This document shows positions 35,427 through 44,364 of a DNA stretch of 64,000 nucleotides, in pieces (position 1 is the stretch's first letter; each line of letters opens with the position of its first letter). The notes beneath the pieces are model-generated. The model was not told the DNA's origin and did not search any database. It worked only from the letters and a program-made list of their open reading frames with translations. The stretch is from Paenibacillus tundrae (lineage in GTDB: Bacteria; Bacillota; Bacilli; Paenibacillales; Paenibacillaceae). The position numbers were made by a program, and so were the translations under genes. The stretch spans positions 3,162,001 to 3,226,000 of the forward strand of contig NZ_CP145605.1 of assembly GCF_036884255.1 (NCBI RefSeq), written 5' to 3'.

Positions 35427-35723
35427 ATTGACTACATGTCTGAAATCTTGCTCCTGTTCTAAGAAACGTCCTAGGAAAGACATTTCTCCACCTCGGTTGC
35501 ATTGATCTATACTTAGAATCGGATAAAAGGAGTACAGCGTTACTTTCAACTCGAATGTCTCATCTATTACAGGTTTGAAAAATTTAATTCAATGAAGTAA
35601 CCTTACGAGCAAGTTGTGGCACTTATAGATAAGACATGAGCATTGGAACAGAAGATGCATCATGTTTCAGACTGACAAACAGAAGATTCAATACGTTCAA
35701 CATAAGGAAGGAACTGATTAGCA

Positions 35724-37295
35724 GTGAAATTATGGATTGAAGGGGCTGTGCGCGGTGAGCCTGATGCATACGAGCATCTGGTTAAACAATTCCGAGGGAT
35801 GGCTCATACGGTAGCATTCCATATACTTAAGGACGAATTTTGGGCTGAAGATGTCGTACAGGAAGCCTTCACCGAGGCGTTCTCGAATCTGAGTCGTTTG
35901 GACAAGCCTGAGGCGTTTCCTGGTTGGTTCAAAGTGATTGTAGAGAGACAATGTTACCGCTGGTTGCGACGCAAACGGCACGCCATCATTCCTGTAGAGG
36001 AACTCTCGCATATACACAAAGAAGATCAGTCGAATGATCCCGAACAGCTATTGTTGCTGAAGGAACAAAATCGTATGTTGCATGATCTAATTGGGAGTTT
36101 ACCCTCATCGATGCAACTTGTTGTAGATATGTTTTATTTCAAAGGGTACTCATTGAACGAAATTTCGGACTTTTTAAATGTATCTATCTCGGCGTTGAAA
36201 AAAAGATTGTTTGATGCTCGTAAAAAACTTAGACGACACATCCCTGTGGCAGACATAACTTCCGTATTTACCAATCTCTATGAAGGAGGAGAAGGCATGC
36301 TTCATATTACCAATGGCGACCATGCAGCAGATCGTATCAGACAGAGTGGAATTCAGGGGGACGTTCTCGTCTGGAGAGAGCTATATCCATTTGGGCCTGT
36401 CTCTAGAGACATGGCGGAGCAGAAGGAAAGAAGTAGACGTGTAGCCTACCTAGAACGTGAATTAGGCATCCCTCAGTCCGTATATTTACAGATTGCCGAG
36501 CTGGAGCGGAAGCTTCAATCTTTGCATAACGAAAAGGAGATTGTTTTGTGGTTTGAGTATGACCTGTATGATCAAACGATGTTATCGTACCTGCTACACT
36601 TTTTCCAAGGACAATCGCTTGGAGATATTACCCTGCATCTGCTATGCATTGGTTCTCATCCCGAGATTGAACATTTCAGAGGGCTTGGACAGCTCACACC
36701 CAAACAAATTGGAAGCTTATCGGGAACATGGCATGTCATAGGCGCGGAGGAAATGGAAGCTGGTCGTTTGTTCTGGGAGGCATATACCTCCCAGAACATC
36801 CAGGATCATATCGAGTTCTTAACTAAAGACACATCTGCTTATCCCTTTGCACGTACTGCATTTCAGGCTCATTTGTCCCGACTGCCTTCGATCAAGAATG
36901 GTTTGGGAATCATCGAACAGACCACCTTAGAGGCGATCAGAGAGGGGATGGATCGTCCTTATCCACTATTCAAGCATGTTGGTGACCAGCTTCATTGGCT
37001 TGGGATGGGTGATCTGGAGTATTGGGCTCATCTACGGAGAATGTCATCTGTGCCAAATGCTTTACTATCGGTAACTGGTGCATCGAGATTTCCTGATTTC
37101 CAGCAGCATAGTGATGAGTTCCGGGGTGCATTTCTCTCTCTAACTCCCCTCGGAATGCAGGTGTTAGATGAGGAAGTGGATTGGGCAAGCCTTCGAAGAG
37201 AAGAAGCTTGGTTCGGTGGGTTAAGAAACGAGGAAGGCAAAGAGCCTCGCTGGCGCTGGGATGTTACATCCAAACGTGTAATTGTATTAGAATAA
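35724..37295 (+). CDS. sigma-70 family (ECF-like) factor fused to DUF1835/DUF3658 domains
   Basis: A 523-residue fusion. Residues 1-170 form an ECF-type sigma factor: region 2 (EDVVQEAFTEAFSNL, PEAFPGWFKVIVERQCY) and region 4 (FKGYSLNEISDFLNVSISALKKRLF). From residue 192, MLHITNGDHAADRI opens a DUF1835 domain (to about 310), followed by a DUF3658-like C-terminal part. The join is telling: in YEGGEGM-LH, the codons for GGE form AAGGAGGA (36283-36290), six bases before an in-frame ATG at 36297, so a free DUF1835 protein could also be made. The start is GTG with AAGGAAGG upstream. It may have arisen from two adjacent genes. Confidence 0.82.
   Translation: MKLWIEGAVRGEPDAYEHLVKQFRGMAHTVAFHILKDEFWAEDVVQEAFTEAFSNLSRLDKPEAFPGWFKVIVERQCYRWLRRKRHAIIPVEELSHIHKEDQSNDPEQLLLLKEQNRMLHDLIGSLPSSMQLVVDMFYFKGYSLNEISDFLNVSISALKKRLFDARKKLRRHIPVADITSVFTNLYEGGEGMLHITNGDHAADRIRQSGIQGDVLVWRELYPFGPVSRDMAEQKERSRRVAYLERELGIPQSVYLQIAELERKLQSLHNEKEIVLWFEYDLYDQTMLSYLLHFFQGQSLGDITLHLLCIGSHPEIEHFRGLGQLTPKQIGSLSGTWHVIGAEEMEAGRLFWEAYTSQNIQDHIEFLTKDTSAYPFARTAFQAHLSRLPSIKNGLGIIEQTTLEAIREGMDRPYPLFKHVGDQLHWLGMGDLEYWAHLRRMSSVPNALLSVTGASRFPDFQQHSDEFRGAFLSLTPLGMQVLDEEVDWASLRREEAWFGGLRNEEGKEPRWRWDVTSKRVIVLE
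36297..37295 (+). CDS. possible internal start for a free DUF1835 protein
   Basis: An in-frame ATG at codon 192 of the sigma-DUF1835 fusion has a near-perfect Shine-Dalgarno, AAGGAGGA, at 36283-36290 with six bases of spacing. It lies at the domain boundary and would yield a 332-residue DUF1835/DUF3658 protein of normal family length. Use of this start is inference. Confidence 0.45.
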   Translation: MLHITNGDHAADRIRQSGIQGDVLVWRELYPFGPVSRDMAEQKERSRRVAYLERELGIPQSVYLQIAELERKLQSLHNEKEIVLWFEYDLYDQTMLSYLLHFFQGQSLGDITLHLLCIGSHPEIEHFRGLGQLTPKQIGSLSGTWHVIGAEEMEAGRLFWEAYTSQNIQDHIEFLTKDTSAYPFARTAFQAHLSRLPSIKNGLGIIEQTTLEAIREGMDRPYPLFKHVGDQLHWLGMGDLEYWAHLRRMSSVPNALLSVTGASRFPDFQQHSDEFRGAFLSLTPLGMQVLDEEVDWASLRREEAWFGGLRNEEGKEPRWRWDVTSKRVIVLE

Positions 37296-37349
37296 CTGAA
37301 GTTGAATGCGCACATCAACCCAACGCAAATACCGCTAGAATACTCAAAT

Positions 37350-37402
37350 AAATAAAGGAGTATCCATCATGTTGACCATGATTGGGATACTTCTTTATTT
37401 TT
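37350..37402 (+). terminator. rho-independent terminator after sigma-DUF1835 gene
   Basis: AATAAAGGAGTATCC pairs with GGGATACTTCTTTATT across a loop, with an inner ATCATG/CATGAT stem and a T tail. It can work in both directions. Confidence 0.82.
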
Positions 37403-37696
37403 AAGAACTGTGGTGTCCAACTCATGATTGTCTATATCGAAGGTCTGCCTGTACGTACTAATCAAATATGTAAAAGAAATGGCGTTTTCATGTTATTTGT
37501 AAAAGAAAAAGCTAGTTTACGTCATTTCAGTGTCATAGGACACGGATTGACTGTGTAGTTTAGAGTTATATAATAAAAGAAGCATATCCTTGTTATTCGA
37601 CACAATAAGGGCGGAGGTGGAAGTATTGGGAAGTTGAAACTGCATATGAGCGGCAGAATGGCTAATATCCTACATTTTCGAAGGAGGTGGACCTAT

Positions 37697-37720
37697 TTGC
37701 CGAAGAATAACGGCGAATAG
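37697..37720 (+). CDS. short leader peptide in frame with the downstream CNNM/CorC gene
   Basis: A very strong AAGGAGGTGG (37681-37690) is followed at ordinary spacing by TTG, six codons and an amber TAG (MPKNNGE). The TAG lies nine bases before the TTG start of the CNNM/CorC gene and in the same frame. The coding gene itself has only a weak site, so translation of the leader may be needed for re-initiation, or the amber codon could be read through. Both ideas are inference. Confidence 0.4.
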   Translation: MPKNNGE

Positions 37721-37729
37721 GATGAACAT

Positions 37730-39046
37730 TTGAGTGACCCCTTACCGAGTATTTTAAACTTAGTATTAATCGGTTTACTTGTATTGATGAATGGTTTCTT
37801 CGTATCGGCAGAATTCGCGATGGTCAAAGTTCGCGGTAGCCGCATCGAAGCTTTGGTGGAATCAGGCAACAAAAATGCAATTTATGCTTCCAACATTGTA
37901 CGTAATCTAGATGCTTATCTATCTGCGTGTCAGTTAGGGATAACGCTAGCTTCACTGGGACTTGGGTGGCTGGGAGAACCGGCAATTGCTCACTTGCTTG
38001 AGCCAATGTTTACGGCATTTGGGTTAGGTCCTGTTTATGTGCATGGCGTTTCGATTGCCATTGCTTTTGTTATTATTACGATTTTGCATATTGTACTCGG
38101 GGAACTTGCTCCCAAAACGATAGCAATCCGTAAATCGGAGACGGTCACGTTATGGTCTGCGGCACTGCTTACGTTTTTCTACAAATTAATGTATCCCTTT
38201 ATATGGGCTTTAAATGGAATGGCGAACAGCCTTTTGCGCATGTTCCGGATGGCACCGGCCTCCGAACTGGATGAAGCGCATAGCGAAGATGAAATACGCA
38301 TTCTAATGAAAGAAAGCAATAAGAGCGGTTTAATTGACAATACTGAATTGGCGCTTGTTGATAATATATTTGATTTTACGGCAACGACCGCCCGTGAAAT
38401 TATGATTCCGCGGACGGAAATGATCTGTCTGAACGCCAATCAGTCCATGCTGGAGAATCTGGAGATCGCCAGTGAAAGCATGAGAACCCGTTATCCGGTA
38501 TATAACGGTGACAAGGATCATATCATCGGTTTTATTCACATTAAAGATCTGATGAAATCTCAATTAACCGATACGATTTCCGTCATTCGTCCAATTCTTG
38601 CCGTTCCCGAGTCAACACCAATCAGTGACTTGCTCAAACGCATGCAGCGCGGTAAGACACAGATTGCGATTCTGATTGACGAGTATGGAGGAACCTCAGG
38701 ACTTGTAACGCTTGAGGATATTATGGAAGAGATCGTTGGTGAGATTCAGGACGAATTCGATCAGGAACGTCCTGCGATTGAGCAAGTGGATGAAATGGAG
38801 TACTCGATTGACGGGCTTATGCTGATTGAAGAAGTAAGTGAGCGTTTCGGATTAGAGATGGATCGATCGGATTATGATACGATTGGTGGATGGCTATACT
38901 CCAGAGTCGAAACAATTCCGCCTGAGGTGGGACAATCGGTAGAGTATGGTGGACATCTCTTCGTCATCCAGGAGACAGAGCACAAACGAATCTCCCGTGT
39001 AAATGTGATTAAGTTAGAGATGTTAGTGGAAGAAGAAGGGGCTTGA
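37730..39046 (+). CDS. CNNM/HlyC-CorC family membrane protein with CBS domains
   Basis: A 438-residue protein of the hemolysin C/CorC type. The N-terminal DUF21/CNNM region (about 5-190) has four hydrophobic segments, with LVLMNGFFVSAEFAMVKVR at its start. A CBS pair (about 210-335) includes MIPRTEM and YGGTSGLVTLEDIMEEIVGEI, and a CorC_HlyC transporter-associated domain ends it. Family members take part in magnesium or other divalent metal efflux. The start codon is TTG, close behind a leader peptide with a much stronger binding site. No magnesium or manganese riboswitch was recognised in the 430-base upstream gap. A strong terminator follows. Confidence 0.9.
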   Translation: MSDPLPSILNLVLIGLLVLMNGFFVSAEFAMVKVRGSRIEALVESGNKNAIYASNIVRNLDAYLSACQLGITLASLGLGWLGEPAIAHLLEPMFTAFGLGPVYVHGVSIAIAFVIITILHIVLGELAPKTIAIRKSETVTLWSAALLTFFYKLMYPFIWALNGMANSLLRMFRMAPASELDEAHSEDEIRILMKESNKSGLIDNTELALVDNIFDFTATTAREIMIPRTEMICLNANQSMLENLEIASESMRTRYPVYNGDKDHIIGFIHIKDLMKSQLTDTISVIRPILAVPESTPISDLLKRMQRGKTQIAILIDEYGGTSGLVTLEDIMEEIVGEIQDEFDQERPAIEQVDEMEYSIDGLMLIEEVSERFGLEMDRSDYDTIGGWLYSRVETIPPEVGQSVEYGGHLFVIQETEHKRISRVNVIKLEMLVEEEGA

Positions 39047-39104
39047 TATAAGCTCTAGAAACAGTGTGCATTTATATGAAAAGTCATCTATCCACAATAA
39101 TAGA

Positions 39105-39141
39105 AACCGTACAGTGTTGTCATTCACTGTACGGTTTTTCT
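39105..39141 (+). terminator. rho-independent terminator after CNNM/CorC gene
   Basis: AACCGTACAGTG pairs perfectly with CACTGTACGGTT, followed by TTTTTC. Confidence 0.95.
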
Positions 39142-39286
39142 TTGGTTAGTATAAGAAGGAGGACTCATACCTCACATGGAGAATTAAAATTGAGTTTTAT
39201 CTCTTTGAAACGAATGTAAGCTAAACTTCGTACATCAACTATGGATATCCATAGTTATTCATATGATGAAATGGAGGATGAGACAG

Positions 39287-39781
39287 ATGTTGAACAAGCG
39301 TTTGAACCCGATCCTTAAAGTAGCACTAGCAGTAGCTCTGACGTTACCTGTATTACTAACCATAACTAACGGAGAACTCCAAGCGGCTTCAGAGAGTACT
39401 ATTGTCAAACCAGTAGCTTTGACCCCACCGCCACCAGAGATGGAAAGCATGCAGAGTTTGGCTCCATTAACACATATTTATAAAGCAAATGGCGCGGTCG
39501 TTCCAGTAGGTGGACTTTCGGTTCATGTGTATACCAATACGGCAACATATAATCAGATGAAATCATTAAAGGTAGACTACCGTCTCGAACGTTGGGACGG
39601 ATCGACTTGGATCGTGTATCGTTCAGGTACTTCAACGAAAAGTAATACAAACGTGTTAAAGGCCCATTCGGATTGGACAGTGATATCTGGTTATTACTAT
39701 CGTGTAGTCAGTGTGCATACCGCAATGGACGGATCAGACACCGAGAAGACAACACATATATCTGACACGGTATTGTTCTAG
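39287..39781 (+). CDS. small secreted protein, DUF6147-like
   Basis: A 164-residue exported protein. Residues 1-33 are a Sec signal peptide (basic MLNKRLNP, hydrophobic core, cleavage near LQA-AS). The mature part is beta-rich, with YRLERWDGSTWIVYRSGTS reminiscent of DUF6147-type secreted proteins of Bacillaceae. The start at 39287 has GGAGG ten bases before it. It faces the anti-sigma gene convergently, with only 12 bases between the stops and no terminator seen. Function unknown. Confidence 0.65.
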   Translation: MLNKRLNPILKVALAVALTLPVLLTITNGELQAASESTIVKPVALTPPPPEMESMQSLAPLTHIYKANGAVVPVGGLSVHVYTNTATYNQMKSLKVDYRLERWDGSTWIVYRSGTSTKSNTNVLKAHSDWTVISGYYYRVVSVHTAMDGSDTEKTTHISDTVLF

Positions 39782-39793
39782 CCAATATGGTGA

Positions 39794-40777
39794 TCAAGGA
39801 CTGGTCGAAGGAAACCTTTGCTTCTGCAGATCATTTGCAATAGCTAGCATTTCCGCTTTATTAATCGTACCAAACATGCTCACATTAGTTGATCCCATCA
39901 TCCATTGGAACGTGTTATACGGTGGACCAATTGCTATAAGTGCTTCGCTCCCATCATCCAAACGAACCATATCTGTCTCACGTAACACGGGTGCTGTATC
40001 AACTTGACCAGGTCGGATCCACATATAATCAAATTGAATGACTTCTTCTTCGATATCATTCACCCAAGTAGAATAACGTACACGCATATGGTCTGACGCA
40101 TAGTCTCTGTCATCAGACGAGTTCGGCTGCTCGCTATCTTCCTCACGATCTTCAAGGAGTAGCTCGAACTTCACATGTGTGAATCGTTCAGGAATGGCGT
40201 TGGATAAGAGAAAATCGCCAAGAAAACCTGAACGAGCCTGCTCTTCAGTGACTTCAACAGGGCCAAATGTACGGTCGTATTCAACAGGCAGGTCAGCACC
40301 CTCAATGATGGTAATTGTAGGAGCATCCTCAATACCTGGTTCAGGTGGTGGAGGAGTTCTGGCCGTTGAAGGATCTTTCCCAACGATCTGTTCCGTACCA
40401 TCTTTGATGACGATGGATTTCATTCCATTTCCCCAATCTTTTATCGTTTGCACAAAAGGGGATACGGCTTGTGTGCCGGCTGGGACACTAAACAACAGTG
40501 CACCTAAGGCAACGGAAGCTGCCACAACACCAGATAACCAGAAGGTTTGTTTTCGTCTTCTGCGTTTACCTATTTTATTAATCTCGGTTTGCACATTAAG
40601 CCAGGATTCCTGCATGCTCTTGGTTTGTTCCTTACTAGGGGGAGGGGAAGCTGAAGCAGCCTGTCGGAATGCTTCATCAAAAGCTAAATCGAAGGCATCA
40701 TCAAAATAGTCATCTTCCAACTCTGCGTATGACTCGTGATCATGCTTATCTAATTTGCCTTTGCTCAATGCTGCCAC
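39794..40777 (-). CDS. anti-sigma factor-like membrane protein (DUF4367-like C-terminus)
   Basis: A 327-residue single-pass membrane protein. The N-terminal 95 residues are acidic and cytoplasmic, then a basic KRRRRK and a transmembrane helix (SGVVAASVALGALLF) lead to an extracellular domain with a Pro-rich stretch (RTPPPPEPG) and a C-terminal MFGTINKAEMLAIANDL segment of the DUF4367 type. It overlaps the end of the ECF sigma gene by about 30 bases, so it is very likely its membrane anti-sigma partner. The GTG at 40777 has AAGGA before it; TTG at 40768 is an alternative. Confidence 0.8.
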   Translation of the reverse strand: MAALSKGKLDKHDHESYAELEDDYFDDAFDLAFDEAFRQAASASPPPSKEQTKSMQESWLNVQTEINKIGKRRRRKQTFWLSGVVAASVALGALLFSVPAGTQAVSPFVQTIKDWGNGMKSIVIKDGTEQIVGKDPSTARTPPPPEPGIEDAPTITIIEGADLPVEYDRTFGPVEVTEEQARSGFLGDFLLSNAIPERFTHVKFELLLEDREEDSEQPNSSDDRDYASDHMRVRYSTWVNDIEEEVIQFDYMWIRPGQVDTAPVLRETDMVRLDDGSEALIAIGPPYNTFQWMMGSTNVSMFGTINKAEMLAIANDLQKQRFPSTSP

Positions 40778-41336
40778 CCCATTCCTTATGTAGTTGCTTC
40801 TTAATGCTTCCCCGAGCGCGGAATAACCGTTGCTTAACAATCTCTTCCGATGTATTCAAAATCTCAGCCATCTCTCGGTAGGAGAGTCCGTCTTTCCATC
40901 GCATCTCGATCAGAACACGATATTCAGGTTTGAGTTGGCTGAGGTAAAATTCAATAGATTCCTGCATCATTTGTGTTTCAACTGTGGTTTCGACAGAAGC
41001 TGAAGTCTGATTAATCGTCTCCATATCTATAAAAACACTATCCGTATCCAGTTGGTTACGGTTATTTTTATTTTTTCTCAAATAATTAATGGCTGTATTT
41101 CGTGTTACGACTTTAAGCCATGCCTTTAGTTTTAATTCACTCTCGAAAAGAGGTTTGTTTTTAATGATTTTGATAAAAGCTTCTTGAATGATGTCTTCAG
41201 CAGCGGCACGCTCTTTGATGATATAAACGATGAGGCCATGTACCATATTATAATATTCATAATACACTTCTTCCTGAAGTGCAGGGCTCAAATTATGGAA
41301 ATCTGAGGCTAAAAGTAATTGGAGCCGATTAGCCAT
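40746..41336 (-). CDS. RNA polymerase sigma-70 factor, ECF subfamily
   Basis: A 196-residue extracytoplasmic-function sigma factor. Region 2 is in ERAAAEDIIQEAFIKIIKNKP with LKAWLKVVTRNTAINYLRKNK, and region 4 is in YRVLIEMRWKDGLSYREMAEILNTSEEIVKQRLFRAR. The gene directly downstream overlaps it and encodes a membrane anti-sigma protein, the usual signalling pair. Such systems normally autoregulate; the target promoter sequence was not identified. AAAGGAGAA precedes the ATG. Confidence 0.92.
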   Translation of the reverse strand: MANRLQLLLASDFHNLSPALQEEVYYEYYNMVHGLIVYIIKERAAAEDIIQEAFIKIIKNKPLFESELKLKAWLKVVTRNTAINYLRKNKNNRNQLDTDSVFIDMETINQTSASVETTVETQMMQESIEFYLSQLKPEYRVLIEMRWKDGLSYREMAEILNTSEEIVKQRLFRARGSIKKQLHKEWGGSIEQRQIR

Positions 41337-41448
41337 GATGTTCTCCTTTCTGGTGAAGAATCTACAAACATTGGTATCATTTCATTTTACAGCATTATAT
41401 GGAAGTCTAACAATATCATCGTTTTACATACTGAACGAAAAATATTAA

Positions 41449-41500
41449 AAAAAGACCGCCTAGTCTAACCATAAATATGGTTGATTAGGCAGTCTTTTAT
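41449..41500 (-). terminator. rho-independent terminator after second M29 aminopeptidase gene
   Basis: On the minus strand AAAGACTGCCTAA...TAGGCGGTCTTT forms a long stem with an inner AACCAT/ATGGTT, followed by TTTTT. It lies downstream of the minus-strand peptidase gene and upstream of the sigma gene. Confidence 0.88.
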
Positions 41501-41545
41501 TGTAGTTTTAGCTATAAATGTTGTTGCTAGAATACATGCGTCCTA

Positions 41546-42778
41546 CTAGAACGCCCAGTCACCTTTCAGGAAGATCGCTTCACGTTCACCACTTGTTGTA
41601 ATGCCGTAGATATCTGTCTCGGGCGAACCCATCATGAAATCTACATGTGTGATACTCGTATTCATACCACGTGCGGCGAGCTCTTCTGGGGACATCTTTT
41701 TGCCACCATCGATATTAAAGGCGTATGAACTACCGATTGCAAGATGACAGGATGCATTCTCATCATAGAGTGTTGTGTAATATAAAATGCCGCTTTCGGA
41801 GATCGGAGAGTGGTAGGGTACCAGAGCAACTTCACCCAAGTAATGAGACCCTTCGTCCATATTAATCAGACGTTCAAGCGTATCATATCCTTCCTCCGCA
41901 TGAAAATCAACAATCCGTCCATTTTCGAACGTTAGCGTGAAACGATCAATAATGCTTCCGCCATAGCTTAATGGTTTCGTGCTGGATACTGTACCATTAA
42001 CGCCGTGTTTTGCTGGAGCTGTGAACACTTCTTCTGTTGGGATATTAGCTACAAAAGGAGTACCTTGTTCATTCACACTTCCTGCCTGAGCCCAAATATG
42101 TCCTTCTGGAAGCTCAACGGTTAGATCGGTACCAGGTGAGATAAAGTGAAGTGCACGATACTTTTTGTTATTAAGCGCAACAGCCTTGTGTTCTAAACGC
42201 TCGATGTGCTGATCCCAAGCTTGGATAGGATCTTCTAAATCTGCCCGTACGGCAGCGAAGATGGCTTCCCATAGCTGTTCCATCTGCTTAGATGCAGGAA
42301 GGTCTGGGAATACTTTAGCAGCCCAGTCAGGGGAAGGGCAGGCTACACCTGTCCAGCTCATTTTATCTGCCTGCTGATATTGACGGTATTTAGCAAGTGC
42401 CTGACCATAGGTTCGTTGATGCGTCGAAATACGTTCCGGATCAATTCCTTTCAACAAGTCAGGGCTTGATGACAGAACAGTTAAGAACGCTGCGTTGTTT
42501 GCAGCAAGTTCTTCAAGCTCAGCAGCATGCCATTTCGGAGGATCTTGGAATGATTGTTCCGGAGCCATCTCGAATCGTAGCCGATTCACAGTTTCGTCAC
42601 TGAATTTTACAATGACTTTCTTGGCACCGGCTTCATACCCCTTACGTACCAACAAGCGTACAAATTCAACTGTATCTATCATGGCACTGATCACAAAAAT
42701 TTGTCCTGGTTGTACGTTTGCTCCTACTTTGACAGCGAGCTCCGCATAACGATCCAGCTTTTGTTCAAATGTTAACAT
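41546..42778 (-). CDS. M29 family aminopeptidase (copy 2)
   Basis: A 410-residue metallo-aminopeptidase of family M29 (AmpS/PepS type), which removes N-terminal residues from peptides in the cytoplasm. The metal-ligand segments are TEEVFTAP (Glu), DEGSHYLGEVALVPY (Glu), CHLAIGSSYAF (His) and THVDFMMGS (His). It is the same length as the neighbouring copy and shares most blocks with it, so the two come from a gene duplication. AAGGAGAC precedes the ATG. A terminator after the first copy suggests separate transcripts. Confidence 0.92.
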   Translation of the reverse strand: MLTFEQKLDRYAELAVKVGANVQPGQIFVISAMIDTVEFVRLLVRKGYEAGAKKVIVKFSDETVNRLRFEMAPEQSFQDPPKWHAAELEELAANNAAFLTVLSSSPDLLKGIDPERISTHQRTYGQALAKYRQYQQADKMSWTGVACPSPDWAAKVFPDLPASKQMEQLWEAIFAAVRADLEDPIQAWDQHIERLEHKAVALNNKKYRALHFISPGTDLTVELPEGHIWAQAGSVNEQGTPFVANIPTEEVFTAPAKHGVNGTVSSTKPLSYGGSIIDRFTLTFENGRIVDFHAEEGYDTLERLINMDEGSHYLGEVALVPYHSPISESGILYYTTLYDENASCHLAIGSSYAFNIDGGKKMSPEELAARGMNTSITHVDFMMGSPETDIYGITTSGEREAIFLKGDWAF

Positions 42779-42860
42779 CTAATTGTCTCCTTACTTTAAT
42801 CGTAGTCATTATCAAGCATTTTTCTAGTCGTACCTAGCATGCCATGTTAAATTTATCGAT

Positions 42861-42898
42861 AAAAACAAAGGAAGAGAGAGGATTATTATCCTCTCTCA
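42861..42898 (-). terminator. rho-independent terminator after first M29 aminopeptidase gene
   Basis: On the minus strand GAGAGAGGAT pairs perfectly with ATCCTCTCTC around AATA, followed by TTCCTTTGTTTTT. Confidence 0.9.
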
Positions 42899-42914
42899 TG
42901 AAATTCGCAGAGAT

Positions 42915-44147
42915 TTAGAATGCCCAGTTTCCGTTCAGGAAGATAGCTTCTTCTGTGCCTTCGGAAGTTACACCGTGAATATTCATTTCTCCAGATCCAA
43001 TCATAAAGTCCACATGCGTAAGGCTAGAGTTCAAGCCAGCATCAATAAGTTCTTGCTTGGACATCGATTTTCCGCCTTCAAGACAGAATGCATAGGCATT
43101 ACCGATTGCCAAGTGGTTAGACGCATTCTCATCAAACAGCGTGTTGTAGAACAAAATATTCGTATCGGAGATCGGTGATTGGTGAGGAACGAGTGCAACC
43201 TCGCCCAGATAGTGTGCGCCTTCATCCATTTCGACCAGGTTTTTGAGAGCATCATATCCTTGTTCAGCGGTATAATCTACCACTCGGCCGTTTTCAAATG
43301 TAAGGGAGAAGCCGTCGATCAGGTTACCGCCATAGCTGAGTGGTTTGGTGCTACGAACAGTACCATTAACCCCTGATTTCAGAGGTGCGGTAAATACTTC
43401 TTCCGTAGGCATATTAGCAACGAACACATGGCCTTGTTCATTGACACTGCCGCCAGATACCCACAGATGTCCTTCTGGAAGTTCGATCGTCAAATCTGTG
43501 CCTGGAGCTGTGTAGTGAAGCTTTTTATATTTCTTCTGATTAAGCAGATCCGCACGGGAATCAAGGTTGGATAGATGCGTTTTCCATTCAGCGACGGCGT
43601 CTTGCTCACCAATGCGAACCGTTTTGAAGATCACATCCCATAATTTGTCCATTTGTTGTGCTTCTGGAACATCCGGGAATACTTTGGCAGCCCATTCTGG
43701 TGATGGAACAGCAACGATCGACCAGCTAAACTTGTCGGCCATTTGCAATGCACGGTATTTTTCAAGCGCTTTGGCACGTACTTTCTGGCTAGTCACGATT
43801 CGCTCCTGAGCGACACCGTTCAAGAGATCAGGATTCTCGGCGATAACATGAAGAACTGCTGCACCTTCTTCTACAAGCTCAGTCATTTCGCCTGCGAACC
43901 ACTTAGGTTCGATTGAGAAAGACTCTTCTGGAGCCAGATCATAGTGAAGACGAGTAACAACCTCATCGCTCCAATTCACTTTGACCAGTTTGGCACCTGT
44001 GTTATACGCTGCTTTTACGATGAGACGAACAAAATGTGCTGCAGAGATGGGTGCATTCACAACCAGTGTTTGTCCAGGGTGCACGTTAACCCCGACTTTT
44101 ACGGCCAGTTCCGCATACTGCTGTAGATTGGTTTCAAAATTATTCAT
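42915..44147 (-). CDS. M29 family aminopeptidase (copy 1)
   Basis: A 410-residue aminopeptidase of family M29. Metal-ligand blocks are TEEVFTAP, DEGAHYLGEVALVPH, NHLAIGNAYAF and THVDFMIGS. The frame is open 32 codons further upstream, but GGAGGAG lies before the ATG at 44147 and the length then equals that of the adjacent paralogue. Having two copies may widen peptide specificity or dosage; this is inference. Confidence 0.92.
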   Translation of the reverse strand: MNNFETNLQQYAELAVKVGVNVHPGQTLVVNAPISAAHFVRLIVKAAYNTGAKLVKVNWSDEVVTRLHYDLAPEESFSIEPKWFAGEMTELVEEGAAVLHVIAENPDLLNGVAQERIVTSQKVRAKALEKYRALQMADKFSWSIVAVPSPEWAAKVFPDVPEAQQMDKLWDVIFKTVRIGEQDAVAEWKTHLSNLDSRADLLNQKKYKKLHYTAPGTDLTIELPEGHLWVSGGSVNEQGHVFVANMPTEEVFTAPLKSGVNGTVRSTKPLSYGGNLIDGFSLTFENGRVVDYTAEQGYDALKNLVEMDEGAHYLGEVALVPHQSPISDTNILFYNTLFDENASNHLAIGNAYAFCLEGGKSMSKQELIDAGLNSSLTHVDFMIGSGEMNIHGVTSEGTEEAIFLNGNWAF

Positions 44148-44364
44148 GCTATATTCTCCTCCAGTAATCATAGATTGTCGTAGCCCTCGTCGGCTGATAC
44201 AGCCCTCATCATGTGTATGTAAGGATAATAAAAGCTCCTTCATTGAATAAGGTATACGTTGCTACGATATATATTGTACAATTAACCAATAATAATTACC
44301 AAACCAGGTTTACCATAAAATGTGGAGAACCGTTCTAGATGAGAGATTAAAGGAGAGAACGAGA

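Noticed and set aside
37403..37696. Magnesium (M-box) or manganese (yybP-ykoY) riboswitch before the CNNM/CorC gene
   Set aside because: The conserved core sequences of those riboswitches were not found.
40179..40709. A 176-codon plus-strand open frame
   Set aside because: It is antisense to the anti-sigma gene, whose membrane topology and overlap with the sigma gene are convincing.
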